From assembly GCF_016892625.1 (NCBI RefSeq), contig NZ_JAFEMW010000005.1, positions 248,001-312,000 on the forward strand: DNA of 64,000 nucleotides, read 5' to 3'. The translations under genes and the position numbers were made by a program. This DNA is from Brevibacterium sp. RIT 803. GTDB taxonomy: Bacteria > Actinomycetota > Actinomycetes > Actinomycetales > Brevibacteriaceae. Position 1 is the first letter of the stretch, and each line of letters starts with the position of its first letter. Shown here in pieces: positions 24,271-32,669 of the stretch. A model generated the notes under the pieces. The model was given only the letters and a program-made list of their open reading frames with translations, ran no database searches and was not told where the DNA came from.

Positions 24271-25995
24271 ATGCCATCTTTGACTTCGCTTCTCAACGAT
24301 CGTTTCGCACTCGCCCTCGAACAGTCCTTCGGCGAGGATTTCACGCGACGCGACCCTGTGATCAGGAGCAGCCAGTTCGCCGACTTCCAGGCCAACGTGG
24401 CTCTGCCCTTGGCGAAGGAGCTGAAGTCCAAACCGCGCGACATCGCGACCACGATCGTGGCCAACCTCGACCTTGAGGGGATCTGTGAGACCCCGGAGAT
24501 CTCCGGTCCGGGCTTCATCAACCTCACCTTCACCCCCGAGTTCCTGGCATCGACCCTGAACCAGGGAACCGCCACCGAGGTCGAGCCAGAGACGAGCGGA
24601 GCGCGCATAGTCATCGACTATTCGGCCCCCAACGTCGCCAAGGAGATGCACGTCGGCCACCTGCGGACCACCGTCGTCGGCGACGCGCTGGCCCGGACCC
24701 ACGAATACTTCGGCAACACGGTCGTGCGCCAGAACCACATCGGTGACTGGGGCACTCCCTTCGGCATGCTCATCGAACACCTCCTTGACGTCGGCATCGA
24801 ATCGGAGACGGCCCAGGACATCTCGGCCAACCCGAATGCCTTCTACCAGGCCGCGCGGGCGAAGTTCGACAGCGATGAGGCCTTCGCCACTCGCGCACGT
24901 GCCCGAGTGGTCGCACTGCAGGGCGGCGATGAGCAGACCTTCGAACTCTGGGAGCGCCTCGTCGGGTTCTCACGGATCTACTTCAACAATATCTACTCGC
25001 TCCTCGAGGTGACCTTGACCGATGAGGACTTGGCAGGTGAGAGCATCTACAACGATGACCTTGCCGCGGTCTGCGCAGAGCTCGAGGAGAAGGGCCTGGC
25101 CCGCATCAGCGACGGTGCCCTGTGCGTCTTCCCCGAGGGGTTCACCGGTCGTGAGGGCGAACCTCTGCCGCTCATCATCCGCAAGTCCGACGGCGGCTAC
25201 GGCTACGCCACGACGGACCTCGCGGCCGTCCGTCATCGGGTGCGCACACTCAGGGCCGATCGTGCCCTCTACGTCGTCGGCACCCCGCAGGCGATGCACT
25301 TCGAAATGATCTTCTCCATCGCTCGAGCCGCTGGCTGGCTGCCCGAGGAGGTCGCGGTCGAGCACGTGAAGATCGGAAATGTGCTCGGTGACGACGGGAA
25401 GATCCTGCGCACCCGCAGCGGTTCCCCCGTGCGCCTGGCCGAACTCCTCAATGAAGCCGTCGCCCGCGCGAAGACCACACTGCAGGAGTCGAACGCCGAA
25501 TTCAGCCCCGAAGAGGAAGCCGAGGTCGCACAGATCGTGGGCATCGGCGCTGTGAAGTACGCCGACCTCTCCGTCGCCCACGACACGAGCTACACCTTCG
25601 ACCTCGACCGGATGCTCGCCCCGATCGGCAACACCGCACCCTATCTCCAGTACGCCGGAGCCCGGATCCGCTCGATCTTGCGCAAGGCGGACGGGGATGC
25701 GTTCACGGCTGCGCCGATCCACCTCGGCGAGGCTGCCGAACGTGATCTTGCTCTGGCGATCCTCGGGTTCTCCGATGTCCTCGCCGAGGTGGTCGCCGGC
25801 TCCACGCCGCACCGGCTGTGCACGTACCTCTTCGACCTCGCCCAGTCGTTCACCTCGTTCTACGAGCAGTGCCCGGTCCTCATCGCCGAATCCGTCGAGG
25901 TGCGCGATTCCCGGCTCCGTCTGAGCCAGACGGTCCTCGAGGTGCTTGAAGCCGGTCTCGGCGTCCTGGGCATCCGCGTGCCCGAGCGCATGTGA
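24271..25995 (+). CDS. argS: Arginyl-tRNA synthetase
   Basis: 574 residues, class I synthetase that charges tRNA-Arg. N-terminal Add-1 domain (FADFQANVALPLAKEL), HIGH motif as HVGHL within SAPNVAKEMHVGHLRTT, and the KMSKS position reads GDDGKILRTRSGS. The C-terminal anticodon-binding helix bundle (DALR type) ends at GIRVPERM. Essential translation enzyme. Its stop overlaps the GTG of the next MFS gene by 4 bases, so the two are coupled. A -10 box directly upstream suggests leaderless translation. Confidence 0.96.
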   Translation: MPSLTSLLNDRFALALEQSFGEDFTRRDPVIRSSQFADFQANVALPLAKELKSKPRDIATTIVANLDLEGICETPEISGPGFINLTFTPEFLASTLNQGTATEVEPETSGARIVIDYSAPNVAKEMHVGHLRTTVVGDALARTHEYFGNTVVRQNHIGDWGTPFGMLIEHLLDVGIESETAQDISANPNAFYQAARAKFDSDEAFATRARARVVALQGGDEQTFELWERLVGFSRIYFNNIYSLLEVTLTDEDLAGESIYNDDLAAVCAELEEKGLARISDGALCVFPEGFTGREGEPLPLIIRKSDGGYGYATTDLAAVRHRVRTLRADRALYVVGTPQAMHFEMIFSIARAAGWLPEEVAVEHVKIGNVLGDDGKILRTRSGSPVRLAELLNEAVARAKTTLQESNAEFSPEEEAEVAQIVGIGAVKYADLSVAHDTSYTFDLDRMLAPIGNTAPYLQYAGARIRSILRKADGDAFTAAPIHLGEAAERDLALAILGFSDVLAEVVAGSTPHRLCTYLFDLAQSFTSFYEQCPVLIAESVEVRDSRLRLSQTVLEVLEAGLGVLGIRVPERM

Positions 25996-27263
25996 ACCAG
26001 CAGGACCCTTCCGTCGCCCGGCGGATGCTGCCGTGGATGGTCGTGGGCATCGTCGTTCTGGCGATCAACCTGCGGGCACCGATCATCGCACCGACCGCCG
26101 TCCTCGGTGACATTCAGGACGACACCGGGCTGAGCGCTGCAGGGGTGGGCCTCCTCACCGGTCTGCCGGTCCTGCTGTTCGCCCTCGTCACCCCTGTTGC
26201 CGGGAAGACCATCGGACGCTTCGGTGCGGAGGCGACGGTGCTGTCCTGCCTCACCGGTGTGCTCCTCGGAACCGTGCTGCGCTCGCTCGGTCCGCCCTGG
26301 CTCGTGCTCGCGGGCACGGGAATCATCGGCTTCGCCATCGCTCTGGGCAATATCGCGGTGCCGGTGATCATCCGGCGCGAAGTCCCATGGAGCCAGGTGT
26401 CGATGGTGACGGGCCTGTACTCGGCCACAATGAATGTCGGCTCCATGATCACCCTGCTCGGCACGGGTCCCCTGGCTGCAGCGGTCGGGTGGCGGTGGGC
26501 CGTGGCCATCTGGGGTGCTCTGGCCGTGATCGGACTCTTCTACTGGCTGTTCGTGATCCGGCTGCGGATCCGACGCAACGCGATCCTCGCAGCCTCGACG
26601 GATGCGCCAACGTCACCTGCACCCACACCGGTACGTCGTCCTTGGCGCGAGGCACCTCCCGAATTCCGTGCCATCATCGCACTGCTCGTGATCACCTTCA
26701 GCGGACAGTCGATTGCCTACTACACGACCACCACCTGGCTGCCCTCGATCCTCTCCGACACAGGAGGGCTGGACTCGGCAGCCTCGGGCGGGACCGCCTC
26801 GCTGTTCCAGGTCGCAGCCATCCTCGGCGCATTCGGTGTGCCGCTGCTGGCGGCCAGAACCAAGCCCTGGGTGCCTGTGGCGATCATCGCCGCGCTGTGG
26901 CTCTCGCTCCCGACAGGACTGCTGCTCGCTCCGAGCTCATACGTGCTGTGGGCGATCACCGGCGGAATCGCTCAGGGCGGCGGATTCACCGCGATCTTCT
27001 CCATCATCGCCCGCACCGCCGGAAGCGACCGGGAAACCGCCTCGGCCTCGGCACGGGTGCAGGGAGGCGGTTACCTCGCCGCCACATTGGCCCCGCCGTT
27101 CGCAGGGTGGCTGGGCAACGTCACCGATGGATGGACGGCCCCGATTCTGCTCATCCTCGCAGCGACACTTGCCTTCACGATCGCGGGACTGCTGGCAGTC
27201 CGCATCTCGGGTCGCTTCCGGGGCGGTGGGCCGGCCAACAGACGTGAGGTTCTGGGTGAATGA
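25992..27263 (+). CDS. MFS transporter, CynX/NimT-like
   Basis: 423 residues, 12 helices. GTG start inside the argS stop (GTGA). The first helix VVGIVVLAINLRAPIIAPTAV and the later ARTAGSDRETASASARVQGGGYLAATLAPP are characteristic of the CynX/NimT family (cyanate and 2-nitroimidazole carriers). A Pro/Thr loop separates the halves near residue 205. Substrate unknown; linkage to argS is likely a coupling of convenience rather than of function. A strong terminator follows. Confidence 0.85.
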   Translation: MNQQDPSVARRMLPWMVVGIVVLAINLRAPIIAPTAVLGDIQDDTGLSAAGVGLLTGLPVLLFALVTPVAGKTIGRFGAEATVLSCLTGVLLGTVLRSLGPPWLVLAGTGIIGFAIALGNIAVPVIIRREVPWSQVSMVTGLYSATMNVGSMITLLGTGPLAAAVGWRWAVAIWGALAVIGLFYWLFVIRLRIRRNAILAASTDAPTSPAPTPVRRPWREAPPEFRAIIALLVITFSGQSIAYYTTTTWLPSILSDTGGLDSAASGGTASLFQVAAILGAFGVPLLAARTKPWVPVAIIAALWLSLPTGLLLAPSSYVLWAITGGIAQGGGFTAIFSIIARTAGSDRETASASARVQGGGYLAATLAPPFAGWLGNVTDGWTAPILLILAATLAFTIAGLLAVRISGRFRGGGPANRREVLGE

Positions 27264-27265
27264 CG

Positions 27266-27335
27266 AACAGCTCCCGCCGCTGTTGTTCTCACGTCTTCAC
27301 GTGAGCGAACTTCAGCGGCGGGAGCTGTTCTCTCT
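27266..27335 (+). terminator. Terminator with nested hairpin after argS-MFS
   Basis: A 17-bp perfect stem (AACAGCTCCCGCCGCTG at 27266-27282 against 27313-27329). Its 30-base loop contains a second hairpin CTCACGT-CTTC-ACGTGAG. TCTCTCT follows. Confidence 0.75.
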
Positions 27336-27393
27336 GTCTGGGTCGGTCGATCGCCCGGTCAGCTGACCATGTCAGTCGACCCCTCCCGACAGA

Positions 27394-28245
27394 TCAGTGC
27401 TTGGCGTTCTTGTCGTCCGCCGTCTCGGTGGCTGACTTCGAATCCTCGGCAGGCTTGACGATGGTCGCCGGCGTTGCCTTGGTGTCCTTGGCCTCGGTTG
27501 CAGGCTTCGGAGTCGGTGCTGCCGTGGGGGCGGCGGCAGTCTTCGACTCGGGCACTGCGGTCTGCGAGACCTCGGGTGCTGTTCCCTGGCGGGATGCGGG
27601 GGTCGAGCCGACCGGGCGAGCATCTTCCGGACGGTTGTTGGGCAGCGGTGTCGACCATGGGTCCTCGACCGGCTGCGCCTTCTTCCACACGTAGTAGCCG
27701 ATTCCGGCTGCCGAGCCGATGACCAAGGTCCACACGACAGCGGCCTTGCCGCCACCGGACTTGCGTGCGGTGTCCTTCTGGATTCGCTTTCCGGCGTTCG
27801 TGAGGGCCTTGCGGGCCTTCTTCACTGCCTTCTTGTCGCCGGTCAGGCGCACAGCGAGATCGTCGACGAGCTGAGGGGTCTCAACTGCTGCAAGCGAGTT
27901 GGCGGCGTTGCTCGCAAACTTACCGGCGCGTTCGGTGGCCTCGGGGCGGTAGGCATCGAGCTTGTCCGCCCAGGCGTGAACCTGGTCATTCGCCTTGTCG
28001 GCGAATGCTTCGACCTGAGGGCGGGCCTTGACGGCAAGACCTTCGGCCCGATCGGCCAGTGCTTCGACCTGCGGTCGAGCCTTCTCTGCAAGCGCCTCGA
28101 CCTGAGGGCGTGCCTTGTCAGCGGCTTCGCGGAGTTTTGGACTTGCGGCCCCGCTGGCATCGGCCAGGACTCGGAGTGACGTCTTCTTCGCGGAATCGAG
28201 CTTCGAAGTGAACGGATCTCGAGCTGACTTCTTCGACATGAACAT
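27394..28245 (-). CDS. Membrane-anchored amphipathic-helix protein, DUF5324-like by position
   Basis: 283 residues; start MFMSKKSARD 6-7 bases after AAAGAGG. The N-terminal half has repeats of KARPQVEAL(A) at least three times, giving a long amphipathic, apolipoprotein-like helix. A basic stretch precedes one transmembrane helix (TLVIGSAAGIGYYVWKKA, about residue 175-192). The C-terminal part is Ala/Thr/Pro/Lys-rich and disordered. It sits next to the cyclophilin gene where Streptomyces has a DUF5324 protein; I infer equivalence from place and shape. Function unknown, possibly membrane or DNA association. Confidence 0.65.
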   Translation of the reverse strand: MFMSKKSARDPFTSKLDSAKKTSLRVLADASGAASPKLREAADKARPQVEALAEKARPQVEALADRAEGLAVKARPQVEAFADKANDQVHAWADKLDAYRPEATERAGKFASNAANSLAAVETPQLVDDLAVRLTGDKKAVKKARKALTNAGKRIQKDTARKSGGGKAAVVWTLVIGSAAGIGYYVWKKAQPVEDPWSTPLPNNRPEDARPVGSTPASRQGTAPEVSQTAVPESKTAAAPTAAPTPKPATEAKDTKATPATIVKPAEDSKSATETADDKNAKH

Positions 28246-28328
28246 TCCCAATCCTCTTTGTCGGGGTCAATTGATCAGTCTCAGTCTACGGCCTAGGTGC
28301 AAGCCGCCGGACATCACGCCGTCATGAA

Positions 28329-28385
28329 ATTGTCTGCAGAAACGCTGACAGAGTCTGCAAACCGAGCTGGCGGAATCTGCGGAAG
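28329..28385. repeat. Degenerate repeats related to the GTTTGCnGACA unit
   Basis: On the complementary strand this stretch contains GGTTTGCAGACTCT and CGTTTCTGCAGACAAT, both resembling the 18-base units near 20.7 kb. It lies upstream of the cyclophilin gene. Similarity is partial. Confidence 0.4.
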
Positions 28386-28411
28386 CCCCCGGGGCGTGGA
28401 AGAATGGCCCT

Positions 28412-28951
28412 ATGACTACAGCTTCTACGCACACAGCAGTCCTGCACACCAACCATGGTGACATCACCATCAACCTCTTCGGCAACCACGCGCCGAAGAC
28501 TGTTGCCAACTTCGTGGAACTGGCCAAGGGTGAGCGCGAATTCACCGACCCTGCCACCGGCGAACCCACCAAGCGCCCCTTCTACGACGGCCTCAACTTC
28601 CACCGCATCATCTCGGACTTCATGATCCAGGGCGGCTGTCCGCTGGGCACCGGCACCGGCGGCCCGGGCTACACCTTCGATGATGAGATCCACCCGGAAC
28701 TCCAGTTCGATCGCAAGTACCTGTTGGCCATGGCCAACGCCGGCAAGCAGATGGGACGCGGCACCAACGGTTCGCAGTTCTTCATCACAACCGCTGAGAC
28801 CCCATGGCTCAACGGCAAGCACACCATCTTCGGCGAGGTCGCCGACGAATCCTCGCAGAAGGTCGTCGACGAGATCAACAACGTCCGCACCGCTGCCATG
28901 GACAAGCCAGTCGAGCCAGTCGTCCTGGAATCGGTCGACATCAACGGCTGA
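28412..28951 (+). CDS. ppiA: Cyclophilin-type peptidyl-prolyl cis-trans isomerase
   Basis: 179 residues, single cyclophilin domain, cytosolic (no signal peptide). FYDGLNFHRIISDFMIQGGC contains the catalytic Arg and Phe/Met/Gln pocket, and NGSQFFITTAETPWLNGKHT the binding core. It speeds proline isomerisation during folding. It begins the conserved block that in Mycobacterium runs ppiA, crgA, pabA, pknB. No Shine-Dalgarno; AAGAAT lies 6 bases before ATG, so a leaderless message is possible. Confidence 0.93.
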   Translation: MTTASTHTAVLHTNHGDITINLFGNHAPKTVANFVELAKGEREFTDPATGEPTKRPFYDGLNFHRIISDFMIQGGCPLGTGTGGPGYTFDDEIHPELQFDRKYLLAMANAGKQMGRGTNGSQFFITTAETPWLNGKHTIFGEVADESSQKVVDEINNVRTAAMDKPVEPVVLESVDING

Positions 28952-29026
28952 CTCCGATTCGCCGGTGAGCAACGGTACCTGCTGTGCAGGAGTACTGAGG
29001 CTGACTGAACTGAGTACCATGGTGTG

Positions 29027-29734
29027 ATGGACACACCTCAGGAGGGCTCGGCCCGGGAGACCGGCCGGGCCCTTTCTGTCACCCCTCCGCTGGTCACCAG
29101 TGTGATCATGATCCTCACAGGCGTGGTCTTCCTGGCCCAACTGCTGCCCAGCCTGGATCTGACCCATCGGCTGAGCTTCGTACCCGCCCTCGTGCTCGAA
29201 CAGCCGTGGCGGGTTCTCACAGTGGCTCTGGTGCACGAACAGCCCTCACCGTTCCATCTCCTGGCCAATATGATCGGCCTGTTCTTCTTCGGATCATTCG
29301 TCGAGCGAGCTCTTGGCCGCTGGCGATTCCTCGTCCTCTATCTGCTGGGAGCGATCGGTGGATCAGTCATGGTTCTCGTTCTTGCGAAGCCGTTCTCTGT
29401 GGATTGGGTGACGAACAACATCGGTGCCTCCGGTGCGGTCTTTGCGATCATCGGCGTGCTGCTGGTGCCGACCCGGAAGCTCGACCGCAACATTACGGGG
29501 GTCGTGCTGTTCGTTGCCCTCAACTTCGGATACGGATTCCTCGTCGCAGGAGTGTCCTGGCAGGCCCACCTCGGAGGGCTCATCGCCGGTTTCGTGCTCG
29601 GCTGCGGTGCTCTGCTGGTGCCGAAGAAGCAGTCGACTCTGATGTTCGCACTTGCGGCCCTCGGGCTGCTTCTCCTGATGCTCGCCGCCAGCGCGTGGCA
29701 GATCAACGACGCCTGGCAGATCACCGCCCTGTGA
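29027..29734 (+). CDS. Rhomboid-family intramembrane serine protease
   Basis: 235 residues, six to seven helices. FHLLANMIGLFFFGSFVE is the helix-2 HxxxN-like region, NNIGASGAVFAIIG carries the catalytic Ser (GASG), and WQAHLGGLIAGFVLG the catalytic His. Cleaves membrane proteins inside the bilayer. It lies between ppiA and crgA, the same place as in Streptomyces. Start is ATG; TACCAT lies 6 bases before it, with no ribosome site, so transcription may be leaderless. Confidence 0.92.
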   Translation: MDTPQEGSARETGRALSVTPPLVTSVIMILTGVVFLAQLLPSLDLTHRLSFVPALVLEQPWRVLTVALVHEQPSPFHLLANMIGLFFFGSFVERALGRWRFLVLYLLGAIGGSVMVLVLAKPFSVDWVTNNIGASGAVFAIIGVLLVPTRKLDRNITGVVLFVALNFGYGFLVAGVSWQAHLGGLIAGFVLGCGALLVPKKQSTLMFALAALGLLLLMLAASAWQINDAWQITAL

Positions 29735-30067
29735 AGAGCATCGCCTTGTGAAGAGCACAGATGACCATCCACACAGGTGGGCGCAATGACTCTCAGGCCT
29801 ATATCAGACTTCCGTGAATAATTAGCGCCTTCGCGGTTTGAATCTAGTTGTCCACAACCTTTATCCACATGGTGGATAACTTACATATGTGTATTTCGCC
29901 AGGTCACAGGCTCAAAATAAGTTATACACAAGCGACATTCCCGGCTTGGGTATAACTTCGTTCCTGTGGACAAGTGCCAGTAGAGGCCGTTGAAACGTCA
30001 ATTGCGGGCTAACACTCTACCCGCAGGTGACCGCCGTGCGGCCTGGTCTGACGACGGGAACGTCAAC
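29735..30067. other. Intergenic region with a cluster of six DnaA-box-like sites
   Basis: The gene-free stretch between the rhomboid gene and the crgA terminator. Nine-base sites: TTGTCCACA (29848-29856), TTATCCACA (29861-29869), TTATCCACC on the other strand (29871-29879), TTATACACA (29922-29930), TTATACCCA on the other strand (29947-29955) and TTGTCCACA on the other strand (29965-29973). Two are the exact actinobacterial box and two match TTATNCACA exactly. AAGTTATAC and GTATAACTT form an inverted repeat around the centre. Local sequence is AT-rich for this genome (ATAATTAG, AAAATAAGTTATA). It is either a replication origin or a DnaA-binding regulatory or titration site. Confidence 0.75.
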
Positions 30068-30128
30068 GAAAAACGGGGGTAGCGTCGACCTGCGGGTGCG
30101 CACACCCGGTTGTCGCCGCAACCCCCGT
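30068..30128 (-). terminator. Terminator of crgA
   Basis: On the minus strand ACGGGGGT (30121-30128) pairs with ACCCCCGT (30073-30080), with an inner CGGGTG/CACCCG hairpin, and TTTTT follows directly. It lies 30 bases past the crgA stop. Confidence 0.75.
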
Positions 30129-30157
30129 CATTCGTCAGCAGGCGTGGTGCCTGCCGA

Positions 30158-31015
30158 CTACCTCCAGCGCGTGGACATGATCAGCCCCGCGACGAAGAAG
30201 GCGAAGCCGATGAGGATGTTCCAGTTCTGCCAAGCCTCGACTGGGAACGCTCCCTGCGAGACATAGAAGGTCACGAGCCAGATCAGGCCGATGAGCAGGA
30301 GGCCGATGAGCACTGGCAGGAACCAGCGAGGATTGGGCTTGATCGTCTGCTGACCGGACTGCGAGGTGTAAGAGGCGGTCTTGCGACCCTGAGGGCGTTT
30401 GGCTGGATTGCCCGAACGCGAGGTGCGCTTGGCCGATGACGCCTTGGCAGCAGAGCCCTTGGCCGACGAGCCCTTAGCGGAGGCACCCTTGGTGGTCCTG
30501 CTCTTGTCGGCAGATGTGCTGTCCTTGTCGGACTTGGCTGCCTTGTCGACCTTCTCGGACTTCTCAGTCTTCTTGACGTCGGCGGTGGACTCGTCGGCTG
30601 TGTCGGCTGCATCAGCCTCATCAGCGGCGGCAGTCTTCTTGGCCCCGGAGCCCTTCGATGTGGACTTCTTGCCGGTGGCCGCTGCCGCTGCCGTGGACTT
30701 CTCGGCCGACTCATCATCTGCAGCGTTGTCGTCGACAGTGGAGGCATCGGCGTCGGCAACTTCGGCGTCGGCGACTTCAGCGTCGCCGTCGATGTCATCA
30801 TCGTCGGCAAGCACGTCGGATTTGTCGGAGGAGTCATCCAGATTGAGGAGGTCACCCTCGAGGCTCTCGTCCCCCGGGCCCTCCGTCTGTTCGACCTGCG
30901 AGTCCTCTACTGCCTCGACATCGTCGTTCGGCTGGGTCTTGGTTTCGACATTGGCCTTCGACGAGTTGCGAGAAGTGCGCTGGGGGCGCTGGGTCCGTCC
31001 GTTGGACTTGGCCAC
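30158..31015 (-). CDS. crgA: CrgA-like cell division protein with a long low-complexity N-terminus
   Basis: 285 residues, against about 80-95 for usual CrgA. The last 58 residues hold the family: NPRWFLPVLIGLLLIGLIWL (helix 1), the extracytoplasmic loop and NWNILIGFAFFVAGLIMSTRW (helix 2, ending in the conserved RW). CrgA recruits PBPs and FtsI/FtsQ at the septum. The first 225 residues are added: an acidic stretch (DDDDIDGDAEVADAEVADAD) followed by a Lys/Ser/Ala-rich stretch with SAKGS repeats. GTG start after AAGGAG confirms the long form. Position between rhomboid and sortase genes matches other actinobacteria. Confidence 0.88.
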   Translation of the reverse strand: MAKSNGRTQRPQRTSRNSSKANVETKTQPNDDVEAVEDSQVEQTEGPGDESLEGDLLNLDDSSDKSDVLADDDDIDGDAEVADAEVADADASTVDDNAADDESAEKSTAAAAATGKKSTSKGSGAKKTAAADEADAADTADESTADVKKTEKSEKVDKAAKSDKDSTSADKSRTTKGASAKGSSAKGSAAKASSAKRTSRSGNPAKRPQGRKTASYTSQSGQQTIKPNPRWFLPVLIGLLLIGLIWLVTFYVSQGAFPVEAWQNWNILIGFAFFVAGLIMSTRWR

Positions 31016-31233
31016 GAGTACTCCTTATACGGCCGACCATTGCTGAGGTCACCGATTGATGAATAGGGACAATCGGACATCAGTCTACTCGTGACATCCG
31101 GCAGTTTTAAAAACTCCAACTACCCTGAGAACGACCTGTTTGTGCAGTTTCATGCGATAAAGTGCAATACGGTGTCCCCGCTTGCCCTCTGGGCGAGCCC
31201 CGGATTCGAAACAATAGGCACGGTGCAGCAGTG

Positions 31234-32493
31234 GTGAATGGTCCCTTCCCGGGTAACGAATCAGACGCAGACGCGTCATCGCGACCCACTATTCGTCCTG
31301 CTCAGAGGCAGAATTCCTCGCATCACCCGGCGAATGAACGACACCAATCACAGGGTGGATACGGCGGTGACGGAGCGAACCCGTCCACAGAACCCATGGC
31401 CTCGGCACCCGACCTCGGCGGGGCACCGAATTCAGGCGCAGGTTCGAACCCCGGATCCGGGTCGCTTTCAGCGGCCGATCAACCACTTCCCAGCCGCCGT
31501 GAACTCCGACGTCGCGAGGCTGAAGCTGCGGCCGCCAGCGGGGCTCCGACCGCCGTCTACTCCGATGCGCCGCTCGGTTACTCGGACTCGACTCAGGTCA
31601 TGCCCGCGGTCAACAGCGCAACGGATCCCAACCTCGGCGCCCATGCGGGTGCGGACGCTGCGAACTACAGCGCACAGAACTACAGTGCACAGAACGGCGG
31701 CGGACACCACGACGGAGGTCGTCGCACCAACCGTCGGAGGCAGAAGCCGGAGCGTGAGCCGCTGGGCCCAGTTCGCGGCACCATCCGCACCTTCGGCGAG
31801 CTCTGCATCACCGCCGGAATGGTTCTCATCCTGTTCGTGGTCTGGCAGCTGTGGTGGACCGATATCGAAGCCAACCGCGACAACGAGGTGCTGGCCGACC
31901 AGCTCACCGATGACTGGCAGAACCAGGACCCCAACGAGCTTCCGGACGACCCGGACGAGCCTGTCGTGTCGGATCCGGTGGAGAAGAACGAAGCGTTCGG
32001 CATCTTCTACATTCCGCGCTTCGGCGACGACTACTACCGCACGGTCGCCGAGGGCGTCGATCTCGAACCCGTCCTCAACCGGATGGGCGTGGGTCGGTAC
32101 CCGAACTCTGCGATGCCGGGCGAAGTCGGCAACTTCTCGATCGCCGGCCACCGCGTCACCTACGGTAAACCGCTCAACCAGATCGCGCAGCTGCGTCCCG
32201 GCGATGAGATCATCGTCCAGACCAAGGACGGCTTCTACACCTATACGTTCCGCAACTTCGACATCATCCTCCCCGATGCCGTCGAGGTGCTCGCACCGGT
32301 CCCCAACGAGCCGGAATTCAAGGGCAAGGACCGGATCCTCACGATGACGGCCTGCAACCCGATGTTCTCGGCCCGAGAGCGCTATGTCGCCTACGCCGAG
32401 CTCACCGACTGGACTCCGGCCGGCGACGGTGCACCGGAGAACATCAAAGATTCGAAAGCCTACGACAAGGTCAGCAAGAACGGTGGTGCCTGA
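31234..32493 (+). CDS. Class E sortase
   Basis: About 419 residues from a GTG; the true start is uncertain because no ribosome site is visible and the frame is open upstream to a GTG at 31162. A disordered Ser/Ala/Asn/Gly-rich N-terminus (to about 175) precedes one helix (AGMVLILFVVWQLWW) and the sortase barrel. SIAGHRVTYGKP carries the catalytic His, TMTACNP the nucleophile Cys and ARERY the Arg. Class E enzymes anchor LAxTG-type proteins to the cell wall. The 57-residue membrane gene follows after 2 bases, then pabA. Confidence 0.86.
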   Translation: MNGPFPGNESDADASSRPTIRPAQRQNSSHHPANERHQSQGGYGGDGANPSTEPMASAPDLGGAPNSGAGSNPGSGSLSAADQPLPSRRELRRREAEAAAASGAPTAVYSDAPLGYSDSTQVMPAVNSATDPNLGAHAGADAANYSAQNYSAQNGGGHHDGGRRTNRRRQKPEREPLGPVRGTIRTFGELCITAGMVLILFVVWQLWWTDIEANRDNEVLADQLTDDWQNQDPNELPDDPDEPVVSDPVEKNEAFGIFYIPRFGDDYYRTVAEGVDLEPVLNRMGVGRYPNSAMPGEVGNFSIAGHRVTYGKPLNQIAQLRPGDEIIVQTKDGFYTYTFRNFDIILPDAVEVLAPVPNEPEFKGKDRILTMTACNPMFSARERYVAYAELTDWTPAGDGAPENIKDSKAYDKVSKNGGA

Positions 32494-32495
32494 GA

Positions 32496-32669
32496 ATGTA
32501 CGGTCTGATCTGGCGACTGCTTCCGGGCAACTGGTTCATCAAACTCATCTTCGCCCTCATCCTCATCGCGGCCGTGGTGCTGCTGCTCATGCAGTACGTC
32601 TTTCCGGTCGTCGCCCCCTACATGCCCTTCAACAATGCAACTGTGACTGATGGAAGCGGTGGCCAATGA
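32496..32669 (+). CDS. Small membrane protein between sortase and pabA
   Basis: 57 residues: begins MYGLIWRLLPGNWFIKLIFA, has one strong helix (LIFALILIAAVVLLLMQYVF), then PVVAPYMPFNNATVTDG. The MYG-x-IWR-x-LPG start and the PF/N motif after the helix are shared, as I recall, by short proteins at this place in many actinobacteria. It starts 2 bases after the sortase stop and overlaps pabA by ATGA, so all three are one translation unit. Orientation suggests a short cytosolic N-terminus. Function unknown; a partner for the sortase is one option. Confidence 0.8.
   Translation: MYGLIWRLLPGNWFIKLIFALILIAAVVLLLMQYVFPVVAPYMPFNNATVTDGSGGQ

Noticed and set aside
30200..31015. CRISPR-like or tandem repeat array within crgA
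   Set aside because: The repeats are irregular codon-level Lys/Ser/Ala and Asp/Ala runs inside a gene, with no fixed spacer or unit length.
31103..31115. AGTTTT-A-AAAACT palindrome between crgA and sortase as an operator
   Set aside because: Short AT-rich symmetry with no regulator gene nearby; could be chance or part of a promoter, too weak to call.
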